A stretch of DNA of 64,000 bases from Shinella zoogloeoides (GCF_020883495.1 NZ_CP086611.1:124001-188000); one strand, 5' to 3'. Positions 16,963 through 26,518 are shown, numbered from the stretch's first letter. A program made the numbers and translations. Notes: generated by a model not told the origin, from the letters alone.

Positions 16963-17589
16963 ATGCGCTCCATCGATATCCCCGTCGACACGCTCATCCT
17001 GCCGGGCCTCAACGGCTCTTCCGATGCCCATTGGCAGCGCCACTGGGCACGCGACAACCCGGAGAGCCGGGTGGTGGAGCAGCATGACTGGGCCTGCCCG
17101 CAGCGTGAGAACTGGCTTGCCGAGCTGGAACGCCAGGTCGACATGATCGGCCGAGACGTCTGGCTGGTCGGCCACAGCCTCGGCTGCGTGCTGGCGGCGC
17201 GCTTTGCCGAAAGCCGGCTTGCCGGGCGGGTTCGCGGCGCGCTGCTCGTCGCGCCTTGCGATCTCGATGCGACCGAAAGCCTGCATCCCTGTATCGTCCG
17301 GTTCGGCGCGATGCCGCGCCGCCGCCTGCCGTTTCCCTCGCTCGTCGTCGGCAGCCTCAACGATCCCTACATGCCCGTCGAGCGGCTGCGCCGCACGGCG
17401 GCGGCCTGGGGCAGCGATCTCGTCGATATCGGCGAGGCGGGGCATATCAATGTCGCGAGCGGCTTCGGGCGCTGGGCGGCCGGCTACGATTTCCTCGAAC
17501 TGCTGAAGGAGCGCTCGGCGCTGGGTGCGGCGGAGAACGGCAGGCTGTTCAGCCCGGCCGTCGCCGGCGGCGGCCTCTCCCTCAACTGA
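16963..17589 (+). CDS. RBBP9/YdeN-type alpha/beta hydrolase
   Basis: A 208-residue serine hydrolase of the RBBP9/YdeN family. The nucleophile is Ser72 in VGHSLGC. The acid is in SLNDPYMPVE and the His in EAGHINVASGFG, a complete triad in the family's usual order. The start MRSIDIPVD at 16963 has AAGGAAGG just upstream. The physiological substrate of these small esterases is not known. It is convergent with the recombinase gene, only 2 bases apart. Confidence 0.9.
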   Translation: MRSIDIPVDTLILPGLNGSSDAHWQRHWARDNPESRVVEQHDWACPQRENWLAELERQVDMIGRDVWLVGHSLGCVLAARFAESRLAGRVRGALLVAPCDLDATESLHPCIVRFGAMPRRRLPFPSLVVGSLNDPYMPVERLRRTAAAWGSDLVDIGEAGHINVASGFGRWAAGYDFLELLKERSALGAAENGRLFSPAVAGGGLSLN

Positions 17590-17591
17590 GG

Positions 17592-18647
17592 TCAGAGGCC
17601 GGCGGCCTTGGTGAGGTTGATACGGAAACGGTCGCGCCGCCGCTGGTAGCGGCGGGTCATCTCCGCGGAGGCATGGCCGAGCTGTTTCTGGACGTGGCGC
17701 TCGTCGATCTCGGCGGAGGAGGCAAGGCCGGCGCGCAGGGAATGACCGGCGAATTTCTGCGCCCGCTCGGCCTCGGAAAGATCGCCGCGCACGCCGGCGG
17801 CGAGCGCCGTCTTCTTGACGAGGCGCGCCACCTCCTGGTCGTTGAGGCGGTCCGGGCCGACCTCCTTGCCCTTGCCGGTCACGCGGCGGAAGAGCGGGCC
17901 TCTGGCGATCCTCGCGAATCGGATCCAGGTTTCGAGCGCGGCGACGGGGCAGGTCGTCTCGGTGGAGCCCCGGCCGATTTCCACCTCGCGCCAGCCGGTT
18001 TTCCCGCGCAGCGTCAGAAGCGCGCCCTTGTCGAAGATTTCGACCCAGCCGCGGCCATCCTCCGTCTGGTCACGCCCGAGGTCGAGGCCGGTGATCTCCG
18101 AGCGGCGCAGGCCGCCGGTAAAGCCGAGCAGCAGCATGGCGCGGTCGCGCAGGCCGCGCAGCGAGCCGCGGTCGAGCGTTTCCAGCATGGCGATCAGGTC
18201 TTCGGGAAGGATGGCCTCCTTCTGCCGGGGCGGAGCGGCATGCCGGTTGCGGATGCCGGCGAGGACGGTGGCGATATGGCGGTCGCCGCGGTCGAGGGAG
18301 AGGCCGCGCTGGGCGCAGTTCCAGCTTATGGCCGAAAGACGCCGCTCGATGGTCGAGACCGTGTTGGCCTTGCCGCCGCCCCCGGCGGCGCCGGAGGCGC
18401 AGGCCGTGATATAGAGGCCGACGATCTGCGGATCGGGCGGAAGCGGGGACAGGTTCTGCCGCCGGCACCAGGCGGAGAAATGCTTCCAGTCCGAGGCATA
18501 GGCCTTGCGCGTATTGGCGGAACTGGCCGCTTCGACATAGACGCGGGCGCGTTCGGTGAGGTCCTGCAGATGCGCGGGCAGGGGCGCATCCTGCGCGGTC
18601 AGTGCCGGGGTGCGCTCCTCCGGGCTGTCGTCGGTGATTCTGGCCAT
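17592..18647 (-). CDS. Tyrosine recombinase/integrase (XerC/D-like)
   Basis: A 351-residue tyrosine recombinase. The N-terminal SAM-like core-binding domain is seen around SSANTRKAYASDWKHFSAWC. The catalytic domain has the full set: Arg in TGGLRRSEITGL, Lys in LRGKTGWREVEI, HSLRAGL (HxxR), LGHAS and the nucleophile Tyr in MTRRYQRRRD. It is not XerC or XerD by context: no dapF, no cell-division neighbours, no phage genes, and I see no tRNA or att duplication nearby. The start at 18647 (MARITDD) is likely; TTG at 18677 is possible. The role is unknown. Confidence 0.88.
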   Translation of the reverse strand: MARITDDSPEERTPALTAQDAPLPAHLQDLTERARVYVEAASSANTRKAYASDWKHFSAWCRRQNLSPLPPDPQIVGLYITACASGAAGGGGKANTVSTIERRLSAISWNCAQRGLSLDRGDRHIATVLAGIRNRHAAPPRQKEAILPEDLIAMLETLDRGSLRGLRDRAMLLLGFTGGLRRSEITGLDLGRDQTEDGRGWVEIFDKGALLTLRGKTGWREVEIGRGSTETTCPVAALETWIRFARIARGPLFRRVTGKGKEVGPDRLNDQEVARLVKKTALAAGVRGDLSEAERAQKFAGHSLRAGLASSAEIDERHVQKQLGHASAEMTRRYQRRRDRFRINLTKAAGL

Positions 18648-18692
18648 GTCTCCATATAGGGCCACAACCGGCGGCAAGGCGAGAGGCGCGGC

Positions 18693-20180
18693 CTATTCCA
18701 TGCTCACCGGCGGCTCGTCCCTGACGCTGCCGCGCAGCGGCCTTTCGGGCATCAGGTGGAAGAGGACGAGCGACAGCGCCATGGAGGAGGCGCAGGCGAC
18801 GAAGATATAGGTGAAGGCCGTCGCCGGCAGGCTGCCCGTCTCGCTCGCCTCTACGGCCTCGCCGACGAGCGGCAGGCCGTTGCCGAGCGCGATGGCGCCG
18901 AGGATCGCCACGCCGAGGGCGCCGCCGAGGGAGCGCAGGAAGGTCAGCACGCCGGTCGCCACGCCCAGATGCGCCTGATCGACCGCGTTCTGCACCGAGA
19001 CCGTGGTGACCGGGAACGTCATGCCCGTGCCGAAGCCCACGCAGAAGATCAGCAGTTCGAAGACCGGCAGGGAGGTCTGCCCGGCGAAGAAGGCGAGGAT
19101 GGAGAGGCACAGGACGCTGAACAGCGCGCCGGCAAGGGCGATCCACTTGTAATGGACGGCCTTCGGGATCGTCCGGCCGCTCGCCACCGCGCCGAAGACG
19201 GTGCCCATCAGGATGCCGACCATGGTGAAGCCCGCGTCGGCGGCGGACAAGCCGTGGAACGACTGCACATAGAGCGGGATATAGACGGACAGGCCCACAT
19301 TGGCCGCCTGCACCAGGAAGATCGCCAGCGTTCCGCAGCGCACGACCGGATCGGCAAGGACCTCCAGCGAGATGAGCGGCTCGGCCGCGCGCCGCAGCCT
19401 GACGGCAAAGGCGGTCCACAGGAGGGCCGACAGGGCCAGAAGGCCGAGGATGGCGAGGGAAAGCCAGGCATAGCGGCTGCCGCCCCAGTTGAGCGCGAGC
19501 AGCAGAACCGAGGTCGCCGCGACGAGCAGCGCCGCGCCGGCCGCATCGATGCTGTGCGCGCGGCTGGGCAGCGGCAGCTTTTTCAGCGGCCGGTTGATGA
19601 TCGCCACCACGACGAAGCCGAGCGGGATGTTGATCCAGAAGATGAGCGACCAGTGGAGATGTTCGGCGAAGGCGCCGCCGAGCAGCGGCCCGGCAATGCT
19701 CGCCACCGCCCAGGTCCCGGAGATCCAGGCGGCGTAGCGGGCGCGCTCGCGCGGCGGCACGAGGTCGCCGATGACCGTTTGCGTCAGCGCGAACAGCCCG
19801 CCGCCGCCAAGCCCCTGCACGAGGCGGCCGGCGATCAGCGTCGGCATGTTGGGGGCGAGCGCATTGATCAGCGAGCCGACGAGGAAGATCGCGATGGCGG
19901 CGAAGATCGTCGTGCGGCGTCCGTATATGTCCGATATCTTGCCGTAGAGGGGGGCCATGGCGGTCGCGGTCAGCAGATAGCCCGTCACGATCCACGGCAG
20001 GTAGTCGGCATGGCCGAGGGCGTGGCCGATCGTCGGCATGGCGGGGGCGACGATGGTCTGGTCGAGGGCCGCCAGCAGCATGGAGAGCAGCACGCCGGCG
20101 ATGATGACGTTCTTCTCGCGCTCCGACAGGGCAGGGGGCGCTACGGCCGCCGCGCCGTTCGGGTGATGGGCATCATTCAT
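18693..20180 (-). CDS. MFS drug/solute efflux pump, DHA2 (EmrB/QacA) family
   Basis: A 495-residue major facilitator with about 14 predicted membrane helices, the DHA2 layout. Motif A is seen as LYGKISDIYGRRTT and the antiporter motif C as WAVASIAGPLLGGAF. It exports toxic or waste compounds by proton antiport; the substrate is unknown. It stands alone, 45 bases upstream of the recombinase on the same strand, with no membrane-fusion partner nearby. Confidence 0.92.
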   Translation of the reverse strand: MNDAHHPNGAAAVAPPALSEREKNVIIAGVLLSMLLAALDQTIVAPAMPTIGHALGHADYLPWIVTGYLLTATAMAPLYGKISDIYGRRTTIFAAIAIFLVGSLINALAPNMPTLIAGRLVQGLGGGGLFALTQTVIGDLVPPRERARYAAWISGTWAVASIAGPLLGGAFAEHLHWSLIFWINIPLGFVVVAIINRPLKKLPLPSRAHSIDAAGAALLVAATSVLLLALNWGGSRYAWLSLAILGLLALSALLWTAFAVRLRRAAEPLISLEVLADPVVRCGTLAIFLVQAANVGLSVYIPLYVQSFHGLSAADAGFTMVGILMGTVFGAVASGRTIPKAVHYKWIALAGALFSVLCLSILAFFAGQTSLPVFELLIFCVGFGTGMTFPVTTVSVQNAVDQAHLGVATGVLTFLRSLGGALGVAILGAIALGNGLPLVGEAVEASETGSLPATAFTYIFVACASSMALSLVLFHLMPERPLRGSVRDEPPVSME

Positions 20181-20286
20181 GCATAAAATCCGATGATCTC
20201 GCCTGCCTTGCCGGCGGCTCCGTTCTGTCGGAACCCGTCAAACACCTTCTGGGCGGAGAAGTCCACCCAATAGAGCGGCCCTGTCG

Positions 20287-20931
20287 TCAGGCGCGCCGCG
20301 CAAAGACGGCGTGCTGGGCGTCGAAGGCGCGCCTGTAGGCGGGACGGGCCTCGGCGCGGGCGATATAGGGACGAAGGTTCGCGTGGGCGTCGAGAAGGTC
20401 CGTCCGCTCCAGCCGGCGCAGCACCGTCACCATCAGGAGATCGCCCGCGCTGAAGGCGCCGTCGAGCCATTCGCCCGCGCCGAGCCGGCGGGAAAGCGCC
20501 TCCAGCCGGGCATGGACGCGGCTGTCGAGCATCGGCATGCGCTCCCTGTGCCAGGGCTTGTCCCCTTCGGCATAGCCGGCCGCCTCGCGCTCGACGATCG
20601 GCGGCTCCACGGTGTTGAGCGCGGCGAACATCCAGGCGATGGCGCGCGCCCTTGCATTCGCATCTTCCGGCAGCAGGCCTGCATGACGCCCGGCGATATG
20701 GAGGACGATGGCGCCGGTCTCGAACAAGGCGAGGTCGCCCTCCTCGTAGGTCGGGATCTGGCCGAAGGGCTGGAGGGCGATATGGGCCGGTTCCTTCATC
20801 GCCGCGAAGGAGAGGAGGCGGACCTCGTAGGGCTGGCCCACTTCCTCCAGCGCCCAGCGCACCCGCATGTCGCGCGCCTGCCCCCTGCCACGGTCGGGCG
20901 AGCTTTCGAAGGCTGTGATGGTGATGGTCAC
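20287..20931 (-). CDS. Glutathione S-transferase family protein
   Basis: A 214-residue GST with an N-terminal thioredoxin-like domain (ITITAFESSPD through PTYEEGDLALFETGAIVLHI; ES/TGA positions match the glutathione site) and a C-terminal all-helical domain (FSAGDLLMVTVLRRL, the typical N-capping box area). The usual catalytic Ser/Tyr/Cys is not obvious; Ser10-Ser11 are candidates. It probably conjugates or reduces electrophiles with glutathione in the cytosol. It is a single gene with no operon partner. Confidence 0.88.
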   Translation of the reverse strand: MTITITAFESSPDRGRGQARDMRVRWALEEVGQPYEVRLLSFAAMKEPAHIALQPFGQIPTYEEGDLALFETGAIVLHIAGRHAGLLPEDANARARAIAWMFAALNTVEPPIVEREAAGYAEGDKPWHRERMPMLDSRVHARLEALSRRLGAGEWLDGAFSAGDLLMVTVLRRLERTDLLDAHANLRPYIARAEARPAYRRAFDAQHAVFARRA

Positions 20932-20995
20932 TGTCGGCTCCGTGGTTGTCTTCCTGAAAGACGGCCGGCGGGCCGTGGTTCCGACACTCTACCCG

Positions 20996-21033
20996 AAACA
21001 AAACGCGGCGCCCCGATGTTTCGGGACGCCGCG
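20996..21033 (-). terminator. Rho-independent terminator of metNIQ
   Basis: On the minus strand a long hairpin (outer arms CGCGGCG/CGCCGCG, inner arms CCCGA/TCGGG, loop 4) is followed by TTTTGTTT. It starts about 25 bases after the metQ stop. Confidence 0.8.
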
Positions 21034-21058
21034 CCGTCATTCGTACCGGGGATGCCGA

Positions 21059-21835
21059 TTACCAGGAGGGAATCAGCGCGCCCTTGAACTCTTCGTTGAT
21101 GAAGGTCTTGATGCTGTCGTCGTGATAGGCCTCGACGAGCGTCTTCACCCAGGGCGCATCCTTGTCGGCGCTGCGCACGACGATCAGGTTGGCATAGGGC
21201 GATTCGGCGCCTTCGATGGCGATGGCGTCGGTCTTCGGGTGAAGGCCGGCTTCCAGCGCATAGTTGGTGTTGATCACGGCCGCGTCGACGTCGTCGAGCG
21301 AGCGCGGGAGCTGGGCGGCGTCGAGTTCGGCGAAGGTGATGTTCTTCGGGTTCTCCGTCACATCCGCCGGACCAGCCTTCAGGCCGGCCTCGGGGTTGAC
21401 CTTGATAAGGCCTTCCTTGGCGAGGATGAGCAGCGCGCGGCCGCCGTTGGTCGGGTCGTTCGGAATGGCGACGGTCGCGCCGTCGGCCAGTTCGCCGAGG
21501 GCCTTCACCTTCTTGGAATAGACGCCCATCGGGGTCGTGATCGTCTTGCCGACGCCGACGAGGTCGAAGCCGCGATCGGCGATCTGGTTGTCGAGATAGG
21601 GCTGGTGCTGGAACGAGTTGGCGTTGAGGTCGCCGTCCGCCAGCGCCTGGTTCGGCACGACGTAGTCGGAGAATTCGAGGATCTCGATGTTGAGGCCCTT
21701 CTTGGCGGCGACGTCCTTGACCTTTTCCATGATCTGCGCGTGCTCGCCCGGCGTGACGCCGATCTTGATGTCTTCGGCGAGCGCGGTGCCGCTGACAAGG
21801 GCGGCGAGGGCCGCGGTGACGAGGAATTTCATCAT
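21059..21835 (-). CDS. metQ: MetQ/NlpA-family methionine-binding protein
   Basis: A 258-residue binding protein of the NlpA/MetQ family. Signatures are IKIGVTPGEHAQIMEKVKD, LNIEILEFSDYVVPNQALAD, LNANSFQHQPYLD and TVAIPNDPTNGGRAL. The signal peptide (KFLVTAALAALVSGTALA) lacks the lipobox cysteine, so the protein is probably a free periplasmic protein rather than a lipoprotein. The ATG at 21835 has AAGGAG 6 bases upstream. It is the last gene of the metNIQ operon and delivers D/L-methionine or a close relative to MetI-MetN. Confidence 0.93.
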   Translation of the reverse strand: MMKFLVTAALAALVSGTALAEDIKIGVTPGEHAQIMEKVKDVAAKKGLNIEILEFSDYVVPNQALADGDLNANSFQHQPYLDNQIADRGFDLVGVGKTITTPMGVYSKKVKALGELADGATVAIPNDPTNGGRALLILAKEGLIKVNPEAGLKAGPADVTENPKNITFAELDAAQLPRSLDDVDAAVINTNYALEAGLHPKTDAIAIEGAESPYANLIVVRSADKDAPWVKTLVEAYHDDSIKTFINEEFKGALIPSW

Positions 21836-21873
21836 GTGTATCTCCTTCATGATGCTGCTTGGAAGGCGTGAAA

Positions 21874-22542
21874 TCAGGTTTTGCGGTTGCGCTTGTCGAA
21901 GCGGCGGGCGAGCGCGTCGCCCGCGCTCTGCACGAGCTGCACGAGGACGATCAGCACCACGACCACGGCCAGCATGACTTCGGGCATGAAGCGCTGGTAG
22001 CCGTAGCGGATGCCGAGGTCGCCGAGGCCGCCGCCGCCGACCGCCCCGACCATGGCCGAATAGCCGATCAGGCTGACGATGGTCATGGTGAAGGCGAGCA
22101 GGATCGCCGGCCGCGCCTCGGCGAGCAGCACCTTGAGGACGATCTGCATCGGCGTCGCGCCCATGGCGCGCGCCGCCTCGATCAGCCCCTTGTCGACATC
22201 GCGGATCGCCGCTTCCACGAGGCGCGCGAAGAACGGGACGGTGGCGATGGTGAGCGGCACGATGGCCGCCGTCGTGCCGATGGACGTGCCCGTCAGAAGG
22301 CGCGTGAAGGGGATGATGGCGACGACGAGGATGATGAAGGGCGTCGAGCGTGCCGCATTGACGACAAGCCCGATCGCGGAATTGAGCGCCGGGGCCGGGA
22401 AAAGCTCGCCCCGCGCGCTGGTTGCGAGGAAGACGCCGATGGGCAGGCCGATCAGCGAGCCGACGAGACCGGAGACGGCGACCATGTGCAGCGTTTGCAG
22501 CAGCGATTTCGAGAGAATGTCGAAGAGCATGTCAGGCGACAT
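21874..22542 (-). CDS. metI: Methionine ABC importer permease
   Basis: A 222-residue permease with five to six helices. [20 protein letters not shown] and [19 protein letters not shown] (the EAA loop) are typical of MetI, as is the C-terminal [20 protein letters not shown]. The start at 22542 overlaps the end of metN by 11 bases; an ATG four codons later is possible but less supported. It carries methionine across the inner membrane. Confidence 0.94.
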   Translation of the reverse strand: MSPDMLFDILSKSLLQTLHMVAVSGLVGSLIGLPIGVFLATSARGELFPAPALNSAIGLVVNAARSTPFIILVVAIIPFTRLLTGTSIGTTAAIVPLTIATVPFFARLVEAAIRDVDKGLIEAARAMGATPMQIVLKVLLAEARPAILLAFTMTIVSLIGYSAMVGAVGGGGLGDLGIRYGYQRFMPEVMLAVVVVLIVLVQLVQSAGDALARRFDKRNRKT

Positions 22543-23620
22543 AGCCGAGCATCTCCGTGGCAAGGCCGGTCTCGGCATAGAAGCGGGCGGCCCGGGCGAG
22601 GACCTCGGGCGTTGCCGGATAGGCGACGACGAGCGTGCCGAAGGGTTCCCCGGCGATCTCCTCGATGGCGCCGGCGAGGATGTTGACGTTGCCGCCGATC
22701 TCCGTGACCAGCCGCGCGGTCAACGGCTGGAAGGCCGTCGCGCCGAAGAAGGTGAGGCGCACGAGGATGCGGTCGCCCGCCGAGGCTTCGGCCTTGACGC
22801 CGGAGCGCAGCCATTCCGGCAGGCCGATGCCGAGCGTCGAGGAGAGCAGGATGCGCGTCGTCTCGTGCTGCGGCGCGGTGAAGATGTCGAAGGTGCGGCC
22901 CTGCTCGACGATGCGGCCCCTGTCGATGACCGCGACATGCGAGGCGATGGTCTTCACCACCTCCATCTCGTGCGTGATGAGGAGGACGGTCAGGCCGAGA
23001 TCGGCGTTGATCTGCTTCAGCAGCGCCAGGATCGACTGGGTGGTTTCCGGGTCGAGCGCCGAGGTCGCCTCGTCGGAGAGGAGAAGCTTGGGCGAGGTGG
23101 CGAGCGCGCGGGCGATGCCGACGCGCTGCTTCTGGCCGCCGGAAAGCTCGGACGGGTAGCGCTCCGCCTTGTCGCCGAGACCGACGAGATCGAGCAGGGG
23201 GCCGACCTTCGCCTTGATCGCGGCGCGGTCCAGCCCGGCGATTTCGAGCGGCAGGGCGATATTGTCGAAGGCGGTGCGCGAGGAGAGCAGGTTGAAGTGC
23301 TGGAAGATCATGCCGACTTCGCGGCGAAGGCCGCGCAGCGCCGCCTCGGTCAGCCCGCCGACCTCGGTTCCGTCCACCACGACCTCGCCGGCCGTCGCCT
23401 TTTCGAGACCGTTGACGAGGCGGATGAGCGTGGATTTGCCCGCGCCGGACCGGCCGATGATGCCGGTGATGGCGCCGCGGCCGACGGCCATGTCGACGCC
23501 GTCGAGCGCGACGAAGGCGTTGGCGTCGTCGCCGTAGCGCTTGGTCACGCCCTTGAAGAGCACCATGGGCGCTGTTTGCCCGGGCGGGGCGGCGGGGGTG
23601 GCCGCTGTGGGAAATGTCAT
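22532..23620 (-). CDS. metN: Methionine ABC importer ATP-binding protein
   Basis: A 362-residue ATPase. Walker A is [15 protein letters not shown], with the MetN-typical [20 protein letters not shown], signature [15 protein letters not shown] and Walker [14 protein letters not shown]. The C-terminal ~90 residues form the NIL/ACT-like domain that in characterised MetN binds methionine and inhibits transport. It is the first gene of metNIQ. A structured leader candidate lies upstream. Confidence 0.95.
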   Translation of the reverse strand: MTFPTAATPAAPPGQTAPMVLFKGVTKRYGDDANAFVALDGVDMAVGRGAITGIIGRSGAGKSTLIRLVNGLEKATAGEVVVDGTEVGGLTEAALRGLRREVGMIFQHFNLLSSRTAFDNIALPLEIAGLDRAAIKAKVGPLLDLVGLGDKAERYPSELSGGQKQRVGIARALATSPKLLLSDEATSALDPETTQSILALLKQINADLGLTVLLITHEMEVVKTIASHVAVIDRGRIVEQGRTFDIFTAPQHETTRILLSSTLGIGLPEWLRSGVKAEASAGDRILVRLTFFGATAFQPLTARLVTEIGGNVNILAGAIEEIAGEPFGTLVVAYPATPEVLARAARFYAETGLATEMLGYVA

Positions 23621-23642
23621 TGTCTGCTCACGTTTTCAGTCC

Positions 23643-23743
23643 GGTCGTCCGCGCCAGATAGCATCGTCGCTCCGCCCTGCGAAGACGCTATGCCCCCGGA
23701 GGAGGGCGACCCACCGTCACAGGCGGGTTCCTAGCGGACCACC
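23643..23743 (-). promoter_or_regulatory. Possible structured 5' leader of metNIQ
   Basis: About 25 to 125 bases before metN four helices can be drawn. The outer stem pairs 23647-23652 with 23734-23739. Inside are hairpins 23709-23715/23722-23728, 23692-23695/23704-23707 and 23658-23662/23687-23691. This gives a closed multi-way junction. It does not match any SAM riboswitch consensus I can recall, and GC-rich DNA folds easily, so this is only a candidate. Confidence 0.3.
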
Positions 23744-23816
23744 GATGCCCCGCCCGGCGCGGATTTGACAGGAATGGCATTCCAAAGATTCGCTCATCCA
23801 CGGAATATCGCCGCGA

Positions 23817-24692
23817 TCAGGCGCGGGTTCGCTTTGCCAGTTGGTGCTCCCGCCAGATGGTGAAGAGGCCCGCGCCCACGACGATGACGGCGCCGATCAC
23901 CATGTTGGGCGTGATGATCTCGCCGAAGAGGCTGACGGCGAGGATGACGTTGAGGACGAGCTGGAAATAGGTGACGGGCTGGACCTCGGCTGCCGGCAGC
24001 AGTCCGTAGGCGCGGATGAGGAAGTAGTGGCTGAGCGTGCCGCAGACGCAGAGCGCCGCAAGGGCGAACCAGTCCGGCCCCCGCACCTCTGTCCAGTAGA
24101 ACGGGCCGATCAGCGAGATCGCGACGGCGCCGGCGACGCCCGCATAGAACAGGCTGGTCACGGCCGAATCCTCGCGGCTCACCGCGCGCGTGGCAATGCT
24201 GTAGAGGGCGAACAGCACGGAGGCCCCGAGCGGCAGGAGCAGCGACATGTCGAAATGGATATCGACCGGGTTGATGATCACCAGGACGCCGATCAGGCCA
24301 ACGAGCACGGCCGCGCCGCGTCGCCAGCCGACCGTTTCGCCGAGCAGCGGGATCGACAGGATGGTGATGATCAGCGGCGTCGCCTGGAAGATCGACTGGC
24401 TCATGGCGAGGCCGGCATGAACGTAGGAAAAGACGATGACGACGATTTCGGCGACCAGCAGCAGGCCGCGGACGATCTGCAGCCAGGGACGCCGCGTCGT
24501 GACCGCGCCGCGCACCCCGCCCGGCGAGGAGGCGGCGAAGCAGAACACGAAGACCGCGAAGGCCCAGAACCGGATCATCGTGATGAAGAGCGGCGGATAG
24601 CGGTCGCCGAGATATTTGGTAATGGCGTCCTGACCCGCGAAGATGCAGATCGCGAGGAAGGCGAAGAGGTAGCCACGGGTCTTGGAGGTCAT
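23817..24692 (-). CDS. EamA/DMT-superfamily membrane transporter
   Basis: A 291-residue protein with about ten hydrophobic helices arranged as two EamA repeats (LFAFLAICIFAGQDAITKYL begins the first; MSLLLPLGASVLFALYSIAT begins the second). Such proteins export metabolites, often amino acids or purines. The start MTSKTRGY at 24692 fits family length; the frame upstream is a shadow of the divergent gene. It is a single gene, divergent from the peptide-type importer at 24865. Confidence 0.9.
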   Translation of the reverse strand: MTSKTRGYLFAFLAICIFAGQDAITKYLGDRYPPLFITMIRFWAFAVFVFCFAASSPGGVRGAVTTRRPWLQIVRGLLLVAEIVVIVFSYVHAGLAMSQSIFQATPLIITILSIPLLGETVGWRRGAAVLVGLIGVLVIINPVDIHFDMSLLLPLGASVLFALYSIATRAVSREDSAVTSLFYAGVAGAVAISLIGPFYWTEVRGPDWFALAALCVCGTLSHYFLIRAYGLLPAAEVQPVTYFQLVLNVILAVSLFGEIITPNMVIGAVIVVGAGLFTIWREHQLAKRTRA

Positions 24693-24864
24693 CGGACAAT
24701 CAACATGGAATCGGTGCCCCCTGATAGCACGGGCGGCGGTCTCATGGGGGTGTAGCGCCGGTTCGTTGCAAGAATTTGTTCTTGCAAGACGGGACAGGAG
24801 AATTTCCTCTCTGTGCGCGCGGTCGATTCGCCGCCAATATCCGATGCACAAGCAGGAGAGACAG

Positions 24865-26475
24865 ATGCTGAGCGCGACCCCAACCCGGCGAACCTTCTTG
24901 CAGGCGGGGGCCGCGCTGCTGGCTTCCACGGCCCTGCCGACACTCGGGCTTGCCGGCGACGCGCCTTCCGGCGGCCGGCTGATCGTGGCGGCCGATTCCG
25001 AGCCGAAGAACCTCAATCCGGCCATCGTCGCTTCCAACGGCGTGTTCTTCGTCGCGAGCAAGGTGGTGGAGCCGCTGGCCGAAGCCTCCTTCGACGGTAA
25101 GGACGGGCTGGCGCCGCGCCTCGCCACCGCCTGGGAAGGCTCGGAAGACGGGCTTTCCGTCACCTTCCGCCTGCGCGAGGGTGTGACCTGGCACGACGGC
25201 AAGCCCTTCACCTCCGCCGACGTCGCTTTCTCGGCGCTCAATATCTGGAAGCCCCTGCAGAATCTCGGCCGCGTCGTCTTCGCCAATCTGGAGATGGTCG
25301 AGACGCCGGACGATGCGACCGCGATCTTCCGCTTCTCCAAGCCGACGCCGCTGCAACTCATCCGCAATGCGCTGCCCGTCGTCAGCAGCGTTGTGCCGAA
25401 ACATCTCTACGAGGGTACGGATATCGCCGCGAACCCGGCGAATATCCAGCTCGTCGGCACGGGCCCCTTCCGCTTTACCGAATACAAGCCCGGCGAATAT
25501 TATCGCCTGACCCGCAACGAGGCCTATTGGGGCAAGGACCAGCCGAAGCTCGACGAGATCATCTTCCGCGTGCTGCCAGACCGCGCCGGTGCGGGCGCGG
25601 CGCTGGAGGCCGAGGAAATCCAGCTTGCCGCCTTCTCCGCCGTTCCGCTCACCGATCTCGACCGCATCTCGAAGGTGCCGGGCATCGAGGTCGTCACCAA
25701 GGGCTACGAGGCGCTGACCTACCAGCTCGTCGTGGAGATCAACCATCGCCGCAAGGAACTGGCCGACCTCAAGGTGCGGCAGGCCATCGCCCATGCCATC
25801 GATAAAAAATTCGTGGTCGACACAATCTTCCTCGGCTATGCCACGGCCTCCACCGGCCCGGTGCCGAAGAATGCACCGCAATTCTACGACGCCGCCGTGC
25901 CGGCCTACGATTTCGACGTCGCAAAGGCTAATGCGCTGCTCGACGAGGCCGGCTATGCCCGGGGCGCGGACGGCAAGCGCTTTTCCCTGAAGCTGCGCCC
26001 GGCGCCCTATTTCAACGAGACGCGCCAGTTCGGCGATTACCTGCGGCAGGCGCTCGCCGAAATCGGCATCGACGCGGAACTGGTCAACGCCGATTCCGCC
26101 GCGCACCAGAAGGCGGTCTATACCGACCACGATTTCGACCTTGCCGTCGCCCCGCCGGTTTTCCGTGGCGATCCGGCGATCTCCACGACCATTCTCGTGC
26201 AATCCGGCATTCCGGCGGGCGTCGGCTTCTCCAATCAGGGCGGCTACGCCAATGCGGAACTCGACGCGGTGATCGCCAAGGCGTCGGAAACCATCGAGGA
26301 GGCCGCCCGCACCGAACTCTACCGGCAGTTCCAGAAGCTGGTCGTCTCCGACCTGCCGCTGATCAACGTCGCCGAATGGGGCTTCATCACGGTCGCGCGC
26401 GACACGGTAGAAAACGTCGCCAGCAATCCGCGCTGGGCGGTCTCCAACTGGGCGGATACCGCGCTGCAATCGTGA
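24865..26475 (+). CDS. ABC importer binding protein, peptide/nickel type
   Basis: A 536-residue binding protein of the DppA/OppA family. The twin-arginine signal TRRTFLQAGAALLASTALP suggests Tat export. The mature start is GGRLIVAADSEPKNLNPAI, and the region VTFRLREGVTWHDGKPFTSA is the family hallmark. AGGAG is 6 bases upstream of the ATG at 24865. It heads an operon with two permeases, two ATPases and an aminotransferase. The ligand could be a peptide, opine or another N-containing compound. Confidence 0.93.
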   Translation: MLSATPTRRTFLQAGAALLASTALPTLGLAGDAPSGGRLIVAADSEPKNLNPAIVASNGVFFVASKVVEPLAEASFDGKDGLAPRLATAWEGSEDGLSVTFRLREGVTWHDGKPFTSADVAFSALNIWKPLQNLGRVVFANLEMVETPDDATAIFRFSKPTPLQLIRNALPVVSSVVPKHLYEGTDIAANPANIQLVGTGPFRFTEYKPGEYYRLTRNEAYWGKDQPKLDEIIFRVLPDRAGAGAALEAEEIQLAAFSAVPLTDLDRISKVPGIEVVTKGYEALTYQLVVEINHRRKELADLKVRQAIAHAIDKKFVVDTIFLGYATASTGPVPKNAPQFYDAAVPAYDFDVAKANALLDEAGYARGADGKRFSLKLRPAPYFNETRQFGDYLRQALAEIGIDAELVNADSAAHQKAVYTDHDFDLAVAPPVFRGDPAISTTILVQSGIPAGVGFSNQGGYANAELDAVIAKASETIEEAARTELYRQFQKLVVSDLPLINVAEWGFITVARDTVENVASNPRWAVSNWADTALQS

Positions 26476-26518
26476 TAGGGTTCGTTCACCGGGGAAACAT
26501 CGTCAGGTCAGGCGCAGC

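Noticed and set aside
17592..20931. An integrated mobile element around the recombinase
   Set aside because: I found no tRNA target, flanking direct repeats, phage or plasmid genes, or composition change. Only the recombinase itself supports mobility.
23621..23816. A SAM-II riboswitch before metN
   Set aside because: The short pseudoknot pattern and conserved bases I know for SAM-II are not visible on the minus strand. Only a generic multi-hairpin candidate remains.
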